In this document: positions 1 through 7,971 of the stretch, one piece after another | How positions within the stretch are numbered: position 1 is the stretch's first letter | How the letters are laid out: each line of letters opens with the position of its first letter | From: Phycisphaerae bacterium | Lineage (GTDB): Bacteria; Planctomycetota; Phycisphaerae; WQYP01 | Direction: 5' to 3' | Assembly (NCBI GenBank): GCA_013044065.1 | Contig: JABEVA010000205.1 | Coordinates: 1-24,128, forward strand | Length of the DNA: 24,128 nucleotides | Program-made: the position numbers and the translations under genes | The notes under the pieces: generated by a model | Databases searched by the model: none | What the model was told of the DNA's origin: nothing | The model's input: the letters and a program-made list of their open reading frames with translations, nothing else

Positions 1-1252
1 ACTGAAATCCCGGTGCTGGCGCGGCGCCCTTGCTGGTCTCCTGGCCAGGCCCCGTCGGCATGGACGTAAATGTTGGAATCACCCGTTTAAGCCGTTCGGC
101 GGTAATGTTCCGGGCGATATTCTCCTCCATTTCCACGAGTATAAAACGCCGGTTTCCGCCATCGGCGGCGTTAAGCTTCATCACCGCGTGACCGGTGGTC
201 CCGGAACCTGCGAAAGAATCGAGGATCAGGGAAGACCTGTCGGTGGCCAAGTGAAGGAACCGCTCGATCAGCCGCGTGGGCTTTGGGCTGGCGAATCTCC
301 CTTTGCCGAGAAGTTCAGAGGCCTCTTGGTTCCCTTCCTGGTTGTCCCCCACGTGGTCCCTGGTCAGGATTGTCGGTGAAACCATCCCGTCGCTCACCTG
401 AGTCAGGAACCGCTTGATCCGCGGAACCGTGTCGCCTTTCTTCCCAAACCAGATTTGGTTGTCTGCCACGAGCGCGGCGAATTTGGATTGAGAGAACCTC
501 CAACTTGTGCCATTCGGCGGCCAAATTTTTCTTCCCGACGGCGTCGTTACCTCGTAAATGTCCTTCTCGTTCGGGGTTTTCGCGTGGCACGGCCCGGAGG
601 CCCAAGGGCTGCGGGTGTCGTTGTCGGGGTTGGTGTAGCGGGCGTCCGCGATTGAGGTTCTCGGTAACTTGTTGATCTTGAAGGAGTCCCGACGCTTTAC
701 AAAAAAGACAACGAAATCGTGGTTGTCGGAGACGTATCGCGCATCGTTCGCAACGGTGTGCTTTTTCTGCCAGACAAAGGAGCAGATGTGGTTCTGGGAT
801 CCGAAAATTTCGTAGAGCATCGCGACGAGCATCGCATGTTCATTATCGTCAATGCTGATAAATATCGCCCCATCCTCGCGAAGCATCTGGTGAAGGAGTT
901 GCAGCCGCGGATACATCATGCAAAGCCATTTATCGTGCCGGGACAAATCCTCCGCTTCCTTGCCCACCGTCTGGCCCAGCCATTTCTTGATCTCCGGGGC
1001 GTTGACGGCATCGTTATAAACCCAATTTTCGTTGCCGGTGTTATACGGCGGATCAATGTAAATGCACTTGACCTGACCGGCATAATAAGGCAGCAGCGCC
1101 TTGAGCGCCTGCAGATTGTCCCCCTGCACCAACAGGTTCCCCGCTCCCGGGTCGCCGACCGAAAGCCCCGGCTCGGCTTTGAGCAGACGGTACGGCACTT
1201 CCCGGTGATGGTTCACCACGGCCTTTTTACCAATCCAGTCGAGTGTGGGCAT
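1..1252 (-). CDS. Type III-style site-specific adenine DNA methyltransferase (Mod), C-terminus cut by window edge
   Basis: This gene transfers methyl groups from S-adenosylmethionine to adenine in DNA. The reading frame is open from ATG at 1252 to base 1, giving about 417 residues without a stop, so the C-terminus lies outside the window. Catalytic motif IV, DPPYNTG, starts at residue 67 and is preceded by GDNLQALKAL, typical of Mod proteins. The SAM-binding motif FAGSGTTGHA starts at residue 347. The order DPPY before FxGxG is that of beta-class methyltransferases, which include type III Mod subunits. The target-recognition region would lie between the motifs. The start is preceded only by a weak GGAA. 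No restriction (Res) gene is visible; if present it would be past the left edge, downstream of this gene. An orphan methyltransferase is the alternative. Confidence 0.93.
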   Translation of the reverse strand, partial: MPTLDWIGKKAVVNHHREVPYRLLKAEPGLSVGDPGAGNLLVQGDNLQALKALLPYYAGQVKCIYIDPPYNTGNENWVYNDAVNAPEIKKWLGQTVGKEAEDLSRHDKWLCMMYPRLQLLHQMLREDGAIFISIDDNEHAMLVAMLYEIFGSQNHICSFVWQKKHTVANDARYVSDNHDFVVFFVKRRDSFKINKLPRTSIADARYTNPDNDTRSPWASGPCHAKTPNEKDIYEVTTPSGRKIWPPNGTSWRFSQSKFAALVADNQIWFGKKGDTVPRIKRFLTQVSDGMVSPTILTRDHVGDNQEGNQEASELLGKGRFASPKPTRLIERFLHLATDRSSLILDSFAGSGTTGHAVMKLNAADGGNRRFILVEMEENIARNITAERLKRVIPTFTSMPTGPGQETSKGAAPAPGFQ

Positions 1253-1324
1253 AATGTTTCCAAGGGTGTCGAGGATAATTCAGAGGGTAGCTTAACTTCT
1301 GCTGGATAAATCGCAAGGAGGTGA

Positions 1325-1502
1325 TGCGGCCATAAATTGTGGCACTTAAACCAAAAGCCACCTCTGGAGCGGCTATTGATATTGCTGGGCAAAGGGCCAC
1401 TTTGGATCGACGGCGGGTGAGGACACCCGCGTTCCCAGGAATCCCCGTTAAATATGGGAGTTGGTACTGGTTATTGGGATATTGCCACAATTTATGGCCG
1501 CA
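1325..1502. repeat. MITE-like element: perfect 20-bp inverted repeats around a hairpin
   Basis: Bases 1325-1344 (TGCGGCCATAAATTGTGGCA) are the exact reverse complement of 1483-1502. Between them, 1413-1419 and 1424-1430 form a 7-bp GC-rich hairpin (GCGGGTG / CACCCGC, loop AGGA) followed by GTTCCCAGG. From memory, hairpins of this kind are a common intergenic repeat in PVC-group genomes. The flanks 1316-1324 and 1503-1511 show no obvious target-site duplication. The element fills most of the gap (1253-1543) between the methyltransferase start and the end of the hydrogenase-like operon. Short reading frames across it, on both strands, look like chance. It could be a non-autonomous mobile element or a structured terminator region. 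Confidence 0.6.
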
Positions 1503-1543
1503 CCCCGGCCTGATCGCGGACGCTGGTCAGTTGTCGGACGATC

Positions 1544-1984
1544 TCATTTATCACGGCCTGGTGCTTCCGTAAGGCTTTGGCCCAGTTGATCCAAGATATT
1601 GAGAAGCTCGGCGGAAATGGTTTGCAGGTCCGCCTTGGCGGATTCATCCACGGGGCCATAACCGGCCATATACTGCGGGCGCAGCTCTTCAATGGTATTA
1701 CTGATGCCCAGGAGCGCGTTGCGAAATGCCCATAGCGCACTGATTTGCGGTTCGGGAATGGTCATACCATGGGTGTGGATAATTCTGGCCATGGCCTGAC
1801 GTAACTCGTTAAGATACGCGGCGATAAGGCGATCCTGGTCGAGTGTGATATCGTACTTCAATGCCTGGAATGGAGAATCGCTTTGGCCCTGACGGACTGC
1901 CGCATAGGTCCGGCTCAGGGTTTCATCCACGTGCTGAAATGTCAGCAGCAGGTGTCGCCGATGATTTTCGTTAAGGCCGGCCAT
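1544..1984 (-). CDS. Small conserved-looking hypothetical protein, last gene of the Ehr-like operon
   Basis: I do not recognise this 146-residue protein. It has no cysteine, no signal peptide and no membrane segment, and looks largely alpha-helical and soluble, with amphipathic stretches around residues 5-30, 50-75 and 115-138. The ATG at 1984 follows a good Shine-Dalgarno (TAGGA, 7 bases upstream) that overlaps the stop of the HyfB-like gene, leaving a 9-base gap. It is therefore almost certainly co-transcribed and translated with the complex. An accessory, assembly or peripheral regulatory subunit is a reasonable inference, but nothing in the sequence proves it. The overlapping frame at 1492-1740 lacks these signals. 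Confidence 0.75.
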   Translation of the reverse strand: MAGLNENHRRHLLLTFQHVDETLSRTYAAVRQGQSDSPFQALKYDITLDQDRLIAAYLNELRQAMARIIHTHGMTIPEPQISALWAFRNALLGISNTIEELRPQYMAGYGPVDESAKADLQTISAELLNILDQLGQSLTEAPGRDK

Positions 1985-1993
1985 GGAACTATC

Positions 1994-4147
1994 CTAAAAT
2001 AAACGGTTCATAACCAGCACAAAAAGAAGCACGATAAACACCCAGGCCGCATAGGCATTGACCACCGCCGGCCGGTGCAGACGGGCCATCAATCCGGCAA
2101 GCACTTTTACCCCGCCAACCAGGGGCCGCAGGAATATGCGATCTACGATGTAGGTGTCTCGCGGAGGTCTGCGGATGGCCGTGCGGAAATGGCCGGCCAC
2201 CGCAATTTGAGAATCTTCGCGCTGGGCGGGGCCGAAGATGGATTTGAAGATGATCCGGACCGGATTGGAAAACCCTGTTGCGCTGTAGGACATATCCGGC
2301 CAGAGGCGACGTAATCCAGCGGCCCAAGGTTCGCTGATGCTTACCGTGCGTCGCCTTGTGGTGAGGCGCACCAGGAGATAGACGATCAACATGATCCCGA
2401 CCAGCACCACCGCCATATAAAACGTAGACATGGCATAAACCACCGGATTGGCGACTTTGCCCTGATGGAGAATAACCAAGCCACGCGCCGGCACAACCCC
2501 TTTGCCGAGATCGGCCCCGATTTTTTCAAAACCGGTCAGAAAATCCCGACTGAATTGAGCATTGCCGTGTTGCAATGTAAAAAACGGCGGCACCAGGGCA
2601 TTGGCGGCCAACTGATGGGTCAGCGGAAACATGGAGCGGTCCACGAGCGGAATCACCCATGTGGCTCCAAGGCCCAGGGCGATACAAATAACGGCCAGTA
2701 CCCCCATGGCCACGCGCATGGATTGCGGGCTTTCCACGGCAGTGCGGGCGGTATCGCTGCGGGGTAACCCAAGAAAGCTCATCGCGAATGTCTTGACAAA
2801 ACAGGTAACGGCCAATGCCGCGGTCAACGCCAAGCCGGCTCCACAGAGCGCAAAAATCACGCGGCTGAAGCGCGATGCGAGTTCGGTGGAGCGCAAAATT
2901 GTTTGCAGCGTTAACCATTCGCTGACAAAGCCATTCAACGGCGGCATGGCGGCAATAGCCAGAGCCCCGACCAAGAACAACGCCGCCGTCACCGGCATGC
3001 GTTTGAGCAGTCCGCCCAAAGCGTTCATGTCACGTGTGCCCGTGCCATGGTCGATGGCCCCCGCGCCCAGAAACAGCAGCGTTTTATAGGCGGAATGGTT
3101 GATCAGATGGTAAATGGCCACCACCCAGGCAATGGCCGCAATCACCGGCATGTGATAGGCCGCGAAAACCATTCCCGCGCCAATGTCCACCGCAATAAGG
3201 CCCAGATTTTCAATGGAACTGTGGGCCAGCATGCGTTTGAGATCGTTGTCAATGGTGGCGTATAAAATACCCAACAGAGCCGAGATGCCTCCGATGGCCA
3301 AAACAACAAGACCCGGTCCCGCCGTGGCGGGAGCCATGATGATGGCGTCAAAACGGATGATGCCGTAGATGCCAAAATTGAGCATACATCCCGATAAAAC
3401 GGCGGACATATTGGCGGGAGCCACCGGATGTGCCCGCGGCAGCCAGGAGCTGACGGGAACCAATCCGGCTTTGACGGAAAAGCCTGCAAAGATCATGAGA
3501 AAAATCGCCCAGCGCCCTCCGGCTTGAATATGCTCCATGGCCTGGTGCAACGCCGTAAATCCGATATGGCCCGCCGCCCAGGCAGTCATCAAAAGCAAAC
3601 CAACGGTGGCGAGAATAATTCCCGCTTCATTCATGGCCAGAAAAAGGTATCCGGCCCGCCGATGCTCATCTTGGCGATGTTCCAAGGTGATGGGGAAAGT
3701 TGCCAATGCTGACATCAATCGCCACGAGAACAGAAAGGTAATTACATCGCCGGCGGCGAGAACCAGCGTGCAGGCCATCAGAAGGAGATGGAAAAACATT
3801 CCAAAGCCGCGAATGTTGTAATGCGCTGGATAGCGGTTCATATAACTTTTAGAGAACAGGTACGCCGGTAAAAATGAAATGCCCAGGGCCAGCACAAACA
3901 GCGCCGATACGGTATCCAACCGCAGGCGCAGCAATCCCAATAGCGGCAAATGCCAAAGGTCAATTTGCATCGGTTGCCGGGTGATCAAAACGGATGTTGC
4001 GCAGGCCAGAATCATCAGTGATGCCAGGGATCCGGTCACCGCCAGCAATGGGCCGATGCGGTGCTGGGCCACCCACGCCGAAAGCGCCGCTCCGGTGATG
4101 CACAAAGCAATCATGGCGAGAAAAAACAGCACCGGCATGTTGGTCAT
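1994..4147 (-). CDS. HyfB/HycC-like antiporter-type membrane subunit
   Basis: This is a 717-residue polytopic membrane protein of the NuoL/MrpA/HyfB proton-translocating family, the usual length for HyfB with its C-terminal extension. Family landmarks are the TM7 lysine in SVKAGLVP (Lys226), SSWLPRAHPVAPANMSA (234-249), KRMLAHSSIEN (Lys304), NHSAYKTLLFLGAG (Lys355) and MPPLNGFVSEWL (401-412). The TM5 signature that normally reads WE reads FSWRLMS, placing Arg143 where the conserved glutamate is expected. The start overlaps the preceding gene's stop by an ATGA, so translation is coupled. HyfB is usually the first gene of such operons; here it is next to last. Membrane location in a complex with the HyfC, HyfE and HyfF homologues is expected. 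Confidence 0.93.
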   Translation of the reverse strand: MTNMPVLFFLAMIALCITGAALSAWVAQHRIGPLLAVTGSLASLMILACATSVLITRQPMQIDLWHLPLLGLLRLRLDTVSALFVLALGISFLPAYLFSKSYMNRYPAHYNIRGFGMFFHLLLMACTLVLAAGDVITFLFSWRLMSALATFPITLEHRQDEHRRAGYLFLAMNEAGIILATVGLLLMTAWAAGHIGFTALHQAMEHIQAGGRWAIFLMIFAGFSVKAGLVPVSSWLPRAHPVAPANMSAVLSGCMLNFGIYGIIRFDAIIMAPATAGPGLVVLAIGGISALLGILYATIDNDLKRMLAHSSIENLGLIAVDIGAGMVFAAYHMPVIAAIAWVVAIYHLINHSAYKTLLFLGAGAIDHGTGTRDMNALGGLLKRMPVTAALFLVGALAIAAMPPLNGFVSEWLTLQTILRSTELASRFSRVIFALCGAGLALTAALAVTCFVKTFAMSFLGLPRSDTARTAVESPQSMRVAMGVLAVICIALGLGATWVIPLVDRSMFPLTHQLAANALVPPFFTLQHGNAQFSRDFLTGFEKIGADLGKGVVPARGLVILHQGKVANPVVYAMSTFYMAVVLVGIMLIVYLLVRLTTRRRTVSISEPWAAGLRRLWPDMSYSATGFSNPVRIIFKSIFGPAQREDSQIAVAGHFRTAIRRPPRDTYIVDRIFLRPLVGGVKVLAGLMARLHRPAVVNAYAAWVFIVLLFVLVMNRLF

Positions 4148-4899
4148 GGGGGACCTCCGAGAGGCTGGTCAATGGGTTGCATTTCGGTCTCACGCCCAGT
4201 TAAAAGCAGCAGGCCATGTAAAATAGCCAGCGGTGGCGGCGGACAGCCGGGCACGTGTACATCCACGGGAATAACATCCGCCACCGACCCGTTGGCAATA
4301 AAACTGGGAGCAAAAACACATCCGCTGATGGCGCAATTGCCCACCGCGATCACCCATTTCGGCTCGGGCATAGCAGCGTAGGTTTTTAATAAAGCCAGCC
4401 GCATTGGGCTGGTGACTGGCCCGGTAACCATAAGCACATCGGCGTGCCGCGGCGTGGGGGTGATAAAAAAGCCGAGCCGGTGCATGTTGTAATAGGGCTT
4501 GGCAAGCTGTTTGATTTCGCTGATGACCGCGTCACAGGAACCGGTATCCACCACACGAATATGGAGCGATTTTTGAAACGGGCGGTGGCGGGCGGCACGT
4601 CCCGCGTCGTTGCCAACCCACCTGGCCCAGCGGTAATCCATTTGCCATCTCATGGTATTTTCGCCGCGTGTGCAAGCCATGCAGTGTACACAGCGAGAAA
4701 TATCCACGGTGGTCTTGAACGATGCGGGCTTGATTGCGTCCGTGGGGCAGGTGGCGGCCAGGTCAACGGCGAGTAATTCGTTGTCACAAGTGGTCTCTAC
4801 GGGACGGCCAGGGGTAACGCCAAGCGCAGTTTCGTCGCGCGCGGGATAACGCGTGGTTTTTACCCGGGACGTGGCACCTTTAACAAACCATCCGAACAT
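4144..4899 (-). CDS. Ferredoxin-NuoB/HycG-like fusion, FeS small subunit of the Ehr-like complex
   Basis: This 251-residue protein fuses a half-degenerate ferredoxin to a NuoB/HycG/HyfI-type subunit. The N-terminal part has CPTDAI (Cys51) and CVHCMAC (Cys70, 73, 76). These give four ligands for one [4Fe-4S] cluster; the cysteines for a second are absent. The C-terminal domain (about 110-240) starts with DTGSC (Cys122), where HycG-type proteins read GSCNGC and complex I reads CC; the second cysteine position is Val125. The later ligands GNC (Cys189) and VPGCPPPP (Cys219) are kept, and an extra Cys194 lies in the SGC that is usually SGG. The ATG at 4899 has a GGAG about 9 bases upstream. The protein should sit at the cytoplasmic arm and pass electrons to or from the large subunit. 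Confidence 0.92.
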   Translation of the reverse strand: MFGWFVKGATSRVKTTRYPARDETALGVTPGRPVETTCDNELLAVDLAATCPTDAIKPASFKTTVDISRCVHCMACTRGENTMRWQMDYRWARWVGNDAGRAARHRPFQKSLHIRVVDTGSCDAVISEIKQLAKPYYNMHRLGFFITPTPRHADVLMVTGPVTSPMRLALLKTYAAMPEPKWVIAVGNCAISGCVFAPSFIANGSVADVIPVDVHVPGCPPPPLAILHGLLLLTGRETEMQPIDQPLGGPP

Positions 4900-4911
4900 G
4901 GCTTTAATCTC

Positions 4912-6516
4912 CTAACGGTCCGATTCCGCAATGGAAAGTCCAAAACTAGCCATCATGATGGGAAAATCCTGGAAGGCAAAATTTTCCGCCGCAATATGAA
5001 ACCCATGCCAATTGGCAAACGACGGTGTAGCGATCTGGTACCGCTGTACACATCCTTGAGCGTCCAGGCGAAGATAATGAAAGGCTGCGCCGTTGGGAGC
5101 TTCGGCCCATCCAAATGCGCCCTGGCGCAACACCCCGGCGGTCTCCACGCGCACCGGCCCCGTGGGCAGCGCAGCCACCGCCGCGTCAATGAGCTTCGCG
5201 GATTGCTGGATTTCCGCAAAAAGCACGCGGATTCGGGCATAACCATCACCTTCGCGTTCCAGCGGTTCAACCATCGCCGGAGGCCCACCATTTTGGGCAT
5301 ACCCGCCGTAAGGCAACATGATGCGCAAATCTGTGCTTACTCCGCTGGCCCGGGCAATGGGGCCTACCAGAGCCAGTTCCCTGGCCACGGCCATGCTGAT
5401 GGCCCCAACACCTTCGAAGCGGTCCAGAAAACTGCTGGTAAATTGCAGCGAGCGGTGTATGGAGGCGGATGCTTCCGCCATACGCCGCGTTTCCCGGGCG
5501 ATGGTATCAAGAGTGGTGGCCGACATATCCCGGTTAAGCCCCCCCGGCGTCACCCAGCCGTAGAGATAACGATGTCCGGCACACTGACCGCTTAAACGCA
5601 GGGCTTGTTCCTCCAGAATATCCATCTGGGCCGACGGTACCGACATGCCCGACGCGTGGCAAATATCCGAGAGCACCGCAAAGTGATGGCGCATGCGTTC
5701 CATTTCCGCCAGAATCAGACGCAGACTCAAGGCTCGCGGCGGTGGCTGAACCTGATAAATGTGTTCCAGCGACCCACATAGCGCCGTGGCGTGGGCAATG
5801 GCCGAAGTGCCGGAAAATCTTTCCGCCATCAGCAGCACCCGCTGCCAGGGCCGGCCTTGGGCAAGTTTCTCCACGCCACGATATTTGAAAAAAAAGCGGG
5901 GAATCAAACGCAGCACATCTTCGCCGACGGTTTCCAGAAAAAACTGGGCCGATTCGTAATAGTCCGCATAGACCGGGCCGATGGGCATTAAAAAAGCTCC
6001 CGGCGTTTCGAGTATTCGCGCCGGCCGCCAGGCGGGATCAACCACTTTTTCCTGCATGGGCCGCGTGGCGCTAAACCCGGTGCGCATGGGGTTAACACCT
6101 TCCGGCCATTCCTCATGGAGTACAAAATCGCCCAGCCGTGGATGGCCCGTAAACACCAACCCGAACAAATCTTCCGCCTGCCGTTCATGCCAATCGGCGG
6201 CGTGAATTTTAATGCTGATGGAATCAACCTGCGGATGGTCCGCTTTCAGGTATATGCACAATTGCACCAGCGACGGGCCTTCGTGGCGGTAAAACAGATA
6301 AATGAGTTTCCATTGGGTGGGGTGCTCCTCCACGACCAGTGATCCGAATCGATAATGCAGAGAATGGACGAGAAACTCCGCCAGAGGTTTAAGCACTGCG
6401 GCCGGGCAGTTGACCACCGCCATCAGCGAATCCGATTGCGGCAGCAATTCCACCGGGCCAAAGTGCCGACATTGCTCGGCAAAGCCGCGAAGTGCTGTGG
6501 GTGAGAGTTCGGTCAA
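4912..6516 (-). CDS. NuoC-NuoD fusion / HycE-like large subunit without NiFe ligands
   Basis: This 534-residue protein joins a NuoC-like domain (residues 1-140, with DWHERQAEDLFGLVFTGHP) to a NuoD/HycE-like domain. In [NiFe] enzymes the first ligand motif reads RxCGxC; here it reads RFSGTS (Ser235, Ser238). The C-terminal DPCxxCxxR is replaced by GLSIAESDR (Ser528 and Glu531 at the cysteine positions). All four metal-binding cysteines are therefore gone, and hydrogenase activity is not expected. The complex I quinone-site His also appears replaced (PIGPVY, Tyr183). I chose TTG at 6516 as start: it overlaps the previous stop (TTGA) and has GGAGG 9 bases upstream. A longer open frame extends to 6996, but it covers the HyfF-like gene and has no family similarity. 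It fits Ehr complexes. Confidence 0.92.
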   Translation of the reverse strand: MTELSPTALRGFAEQCRHFGPVELLPQSDSLMAVVNCPAAVLKPLAEFLVHSLHYRFGSLVVEEHPTQWKLIYLFYRHEGPSLVQLCIYLKADHPQVDSISIKIHAADWHERQAEDLFGLVFTGHPRLGDFVLHEEWPEGVNPMRTGFSATRPMQEKVVDPAWRPARILETPGAFLMPIGPVYADYYESAQFFLETVGEDVLRLIPRFFFKYRGVEKLAQGRPWQRVLLMAERFSGTSAIAHATALCGSLEHIYQVQPPPRALSLRLILAEMERMRHHFAVLSDICHASGMSVPSAQMDILEEQALRLSGQCAGHRYLYGWVTPGGLNRDMSATTLDTIARETRRMAEASASIHRSLQFTSSFLDRFEGVGAISMAVARELALVGPIARASGVSTDLRIMLPYGGYAQNGGPPAMVEPLEREGDGYARIRVLFAEIQQSAKLIDAAVAALPTGPVRVETAGVLRQGAFGWAEAPNGAAFHYLRLDAQGCVQRYQIATPSFANWHGFHIAAENFAFQDFPIMMASFGLSIAESDR

Positions 6517-7967
6517 GGCGACGTTCCTCCCAGCGCTGCGGCACCACCCGTTATTAAATGGTGCAGAAATGGAGGCATCCACCAACCTAATACCAGCACC
6601 GGCACCAGCGCCAGCACCAGCGCCCATCTGCAAGCGAGGGCAATAACCGGCCGATCCCGGGCGGAGTCCTCGGGGGTCCGGCCTAAAACCATTCTGAAAA
6701 GGTGATAGGTGATGGCACAAAATGAAACGATCATAAATGCCGCCAGCAGCATCACCACCCAAGCCTGGCCGCCCATCATACCGTTTTTTAAGATCGCCAA
6801 CTCGCTCAAAAAGATCGCAAAGGGCGGTGCTCCCGCCAGAGCCAGCCCAGCCAACATGACCACCGAGCCAATCACCCACGATTTCGATAACACGCCGCGA
6901 ACTTCGGAAATACGCAGCTTGCCGACCAGCATGAACATGATTCCCGCAGCCAAAAAAACGACCGGCTTGGTGAACCCATGAGCGATCATCTGCCATAGGG
7001 CCGCCTGCTTCACATGACTGGAGGTCATCGCCCCCGCCGTAAGTATAATCCCGGTGTTTTCAATGGTGGAATAAGCGAACAGCCGCTTATATTCATGCGT
7101 TTGTAAAATCAGCAGCGCCGCGCCGCCGGCGGAAACCAGGCCAAATGCCAGCAGCCACTGTGGGGCGTGGCTGCCATGGACAGCGCCAAGAGTGCCAACC
7201 AGACGCAGAATTACGTATGGTATTGCCACGCTTTCGAGAATTGACAGCATCGCGCAGACCGGAAATGGTGCCTGACTGTAAGCATCCGGCAGCCAGGCAT
7301 GAAACGGTATCAAGGCCGCCTTGGTGCCAAAACCCACCAGCATCAATAGAAACGCCAGACTGACAATGCTGACGGGCATTTTCCCAGCGGCACGGGTCAG
7401 CCCATGCCAGGTGAAATCTGAGCCGCCGGCCCTGGTAAGGGCCCAGTAAAGCAGCAGCATTCCCAGCAGCGCCAAAGCCGCGCCCAAGGTCGTCAGCAGG
7501 GCATATTTCCAACCCGCCTCCAACGCTGCGGGAGTACGTTCAAAGCTCACCAGAAAGACTGAAAACAACGTAGTCAAGGTCAGGGCCAACCACACCAAAG
7601 CCAGTTCATTGAGCAGTGGAATGGCATAGAGCGCCAGGAGGAACAGGTGAAGCCACAGCAGATACCGCTTGCGCCGTCGGTCTGAAATGTGCGGCGATTT
7701 CAGATACCCGACGGAAAACAGCAGGGCGGTCAAGGCTCCGAATGTTTCCAGCAACAGTACGATTCCGCCAAAGGAATCAATGGCCAACCACCCCGGTACC
7801 AAAGTTACCGGCGAGTGCGCAGCCAATTGCACCGCGATTGTCACGGCCACCGCCACGTTGAGCGCCGCCAGAAGTGCCGCAGCCGTCCCGGCGACAGCGG
7901 CGCGCACCGGCAGCGCCGTGATCAATATCGCCACCACTGGCAACAGCAAGGTCAGGCCAATCCACAT
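6513..7967 (-). CDS. HyfF/NuoN-like antiporter-type membrane subunit
   Basis: This 484-residue, 12-14-helix membrane protein belongs to the NuoN/NuoM/HyfF family. Recognisable positions are GFGTKAALIPFHAWLPDAYS (Lys216 in TM7), HEYKRLFAYSTIENTGI (TM9 region) and HGFTKPVVFLAAG (TM10 Lys). The TM5 signature, expected to resemble WVAxExTTL, reads WLALTLTTL, so Thr130 replaces the conserved glutamate. The ATG at 7967 has a strong GGGGAGG 9 bases upstream, inside the end of the HyfE-like gene; a TTG at 7985 is in frame but includes this ribosome-binding site and is less likely. The gene overlaps the large-subunit start by four bases. An imperfect GCACCA-type repeat at about 6596-6626 encodes a Leu/Val-rich helix near the C-terminus. 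Confidence 0.92.
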   Translation of the reverse strand: MWIGLTLLLPVVAILITALPVRAAVAGTAAALLAALNVAVAVTIAVQLAAHSPVTLVPGWLAIDSFGGIVLLLETFGALTALLFSVGYLKSPHISDRRRKRYLLWLHLFLLALYAIPLLNELALVWLALTLTTLFSVFLVSFERTPAALEAGWKYALLTTLGAALALLGMLLLYWALTRAGGSDFTWHGLTRAAGKMPVSIVSLAFLLMLVGFGTKAALIPFHAWLPDAYSQAPFPVCAMLSILESVAIPYVILRLVGTLGAVHGSHAPQWLLAFGLVSAGGAALLILQTHEYKRLFAYSTIENTGIILTAGAMTSSHVKQAALWQMIAHGFTKPVVFLAAGIMFMLVGKLRISEVRGVLSKSWVIGSVVMLAGLALAGAPPFAIFLSELAILKNGMMGGQAWVVMLLAAFMIVSFCAITYHLFRMVLGRTPEDSARDRPVIALACRWALVLALVPVLVLGWWMPPFLHHLITGGAAALGGTSP

Positions 7968-7971
7968 GTCT

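Noticed and set aside
1227..1572. Short frames on both strands across the inverted-repeat element
   Set aside because: They translate repeat sequence, lie on both strands and have no suitable start context.
4912..6516. Reading the large subunit as a functional [NiFe] hydrogenase
   Set aside because: None of the four metal-binding cysteines is present.
6596..6626. GCACCA-type tandem repeat
   Set aside because: It is imperfect, short and inside a hydrophobic helix of the HyfF-like protein, where Leu/Val/Ala codon runs explain it.
6517..6996. N-terminal extension of the large-subunit frame
   Set aside because: It overlaps the well-supported HyfF-like gene and has no NuoC similarity; a TTG start with good ribosome-binding site lies at 6516.
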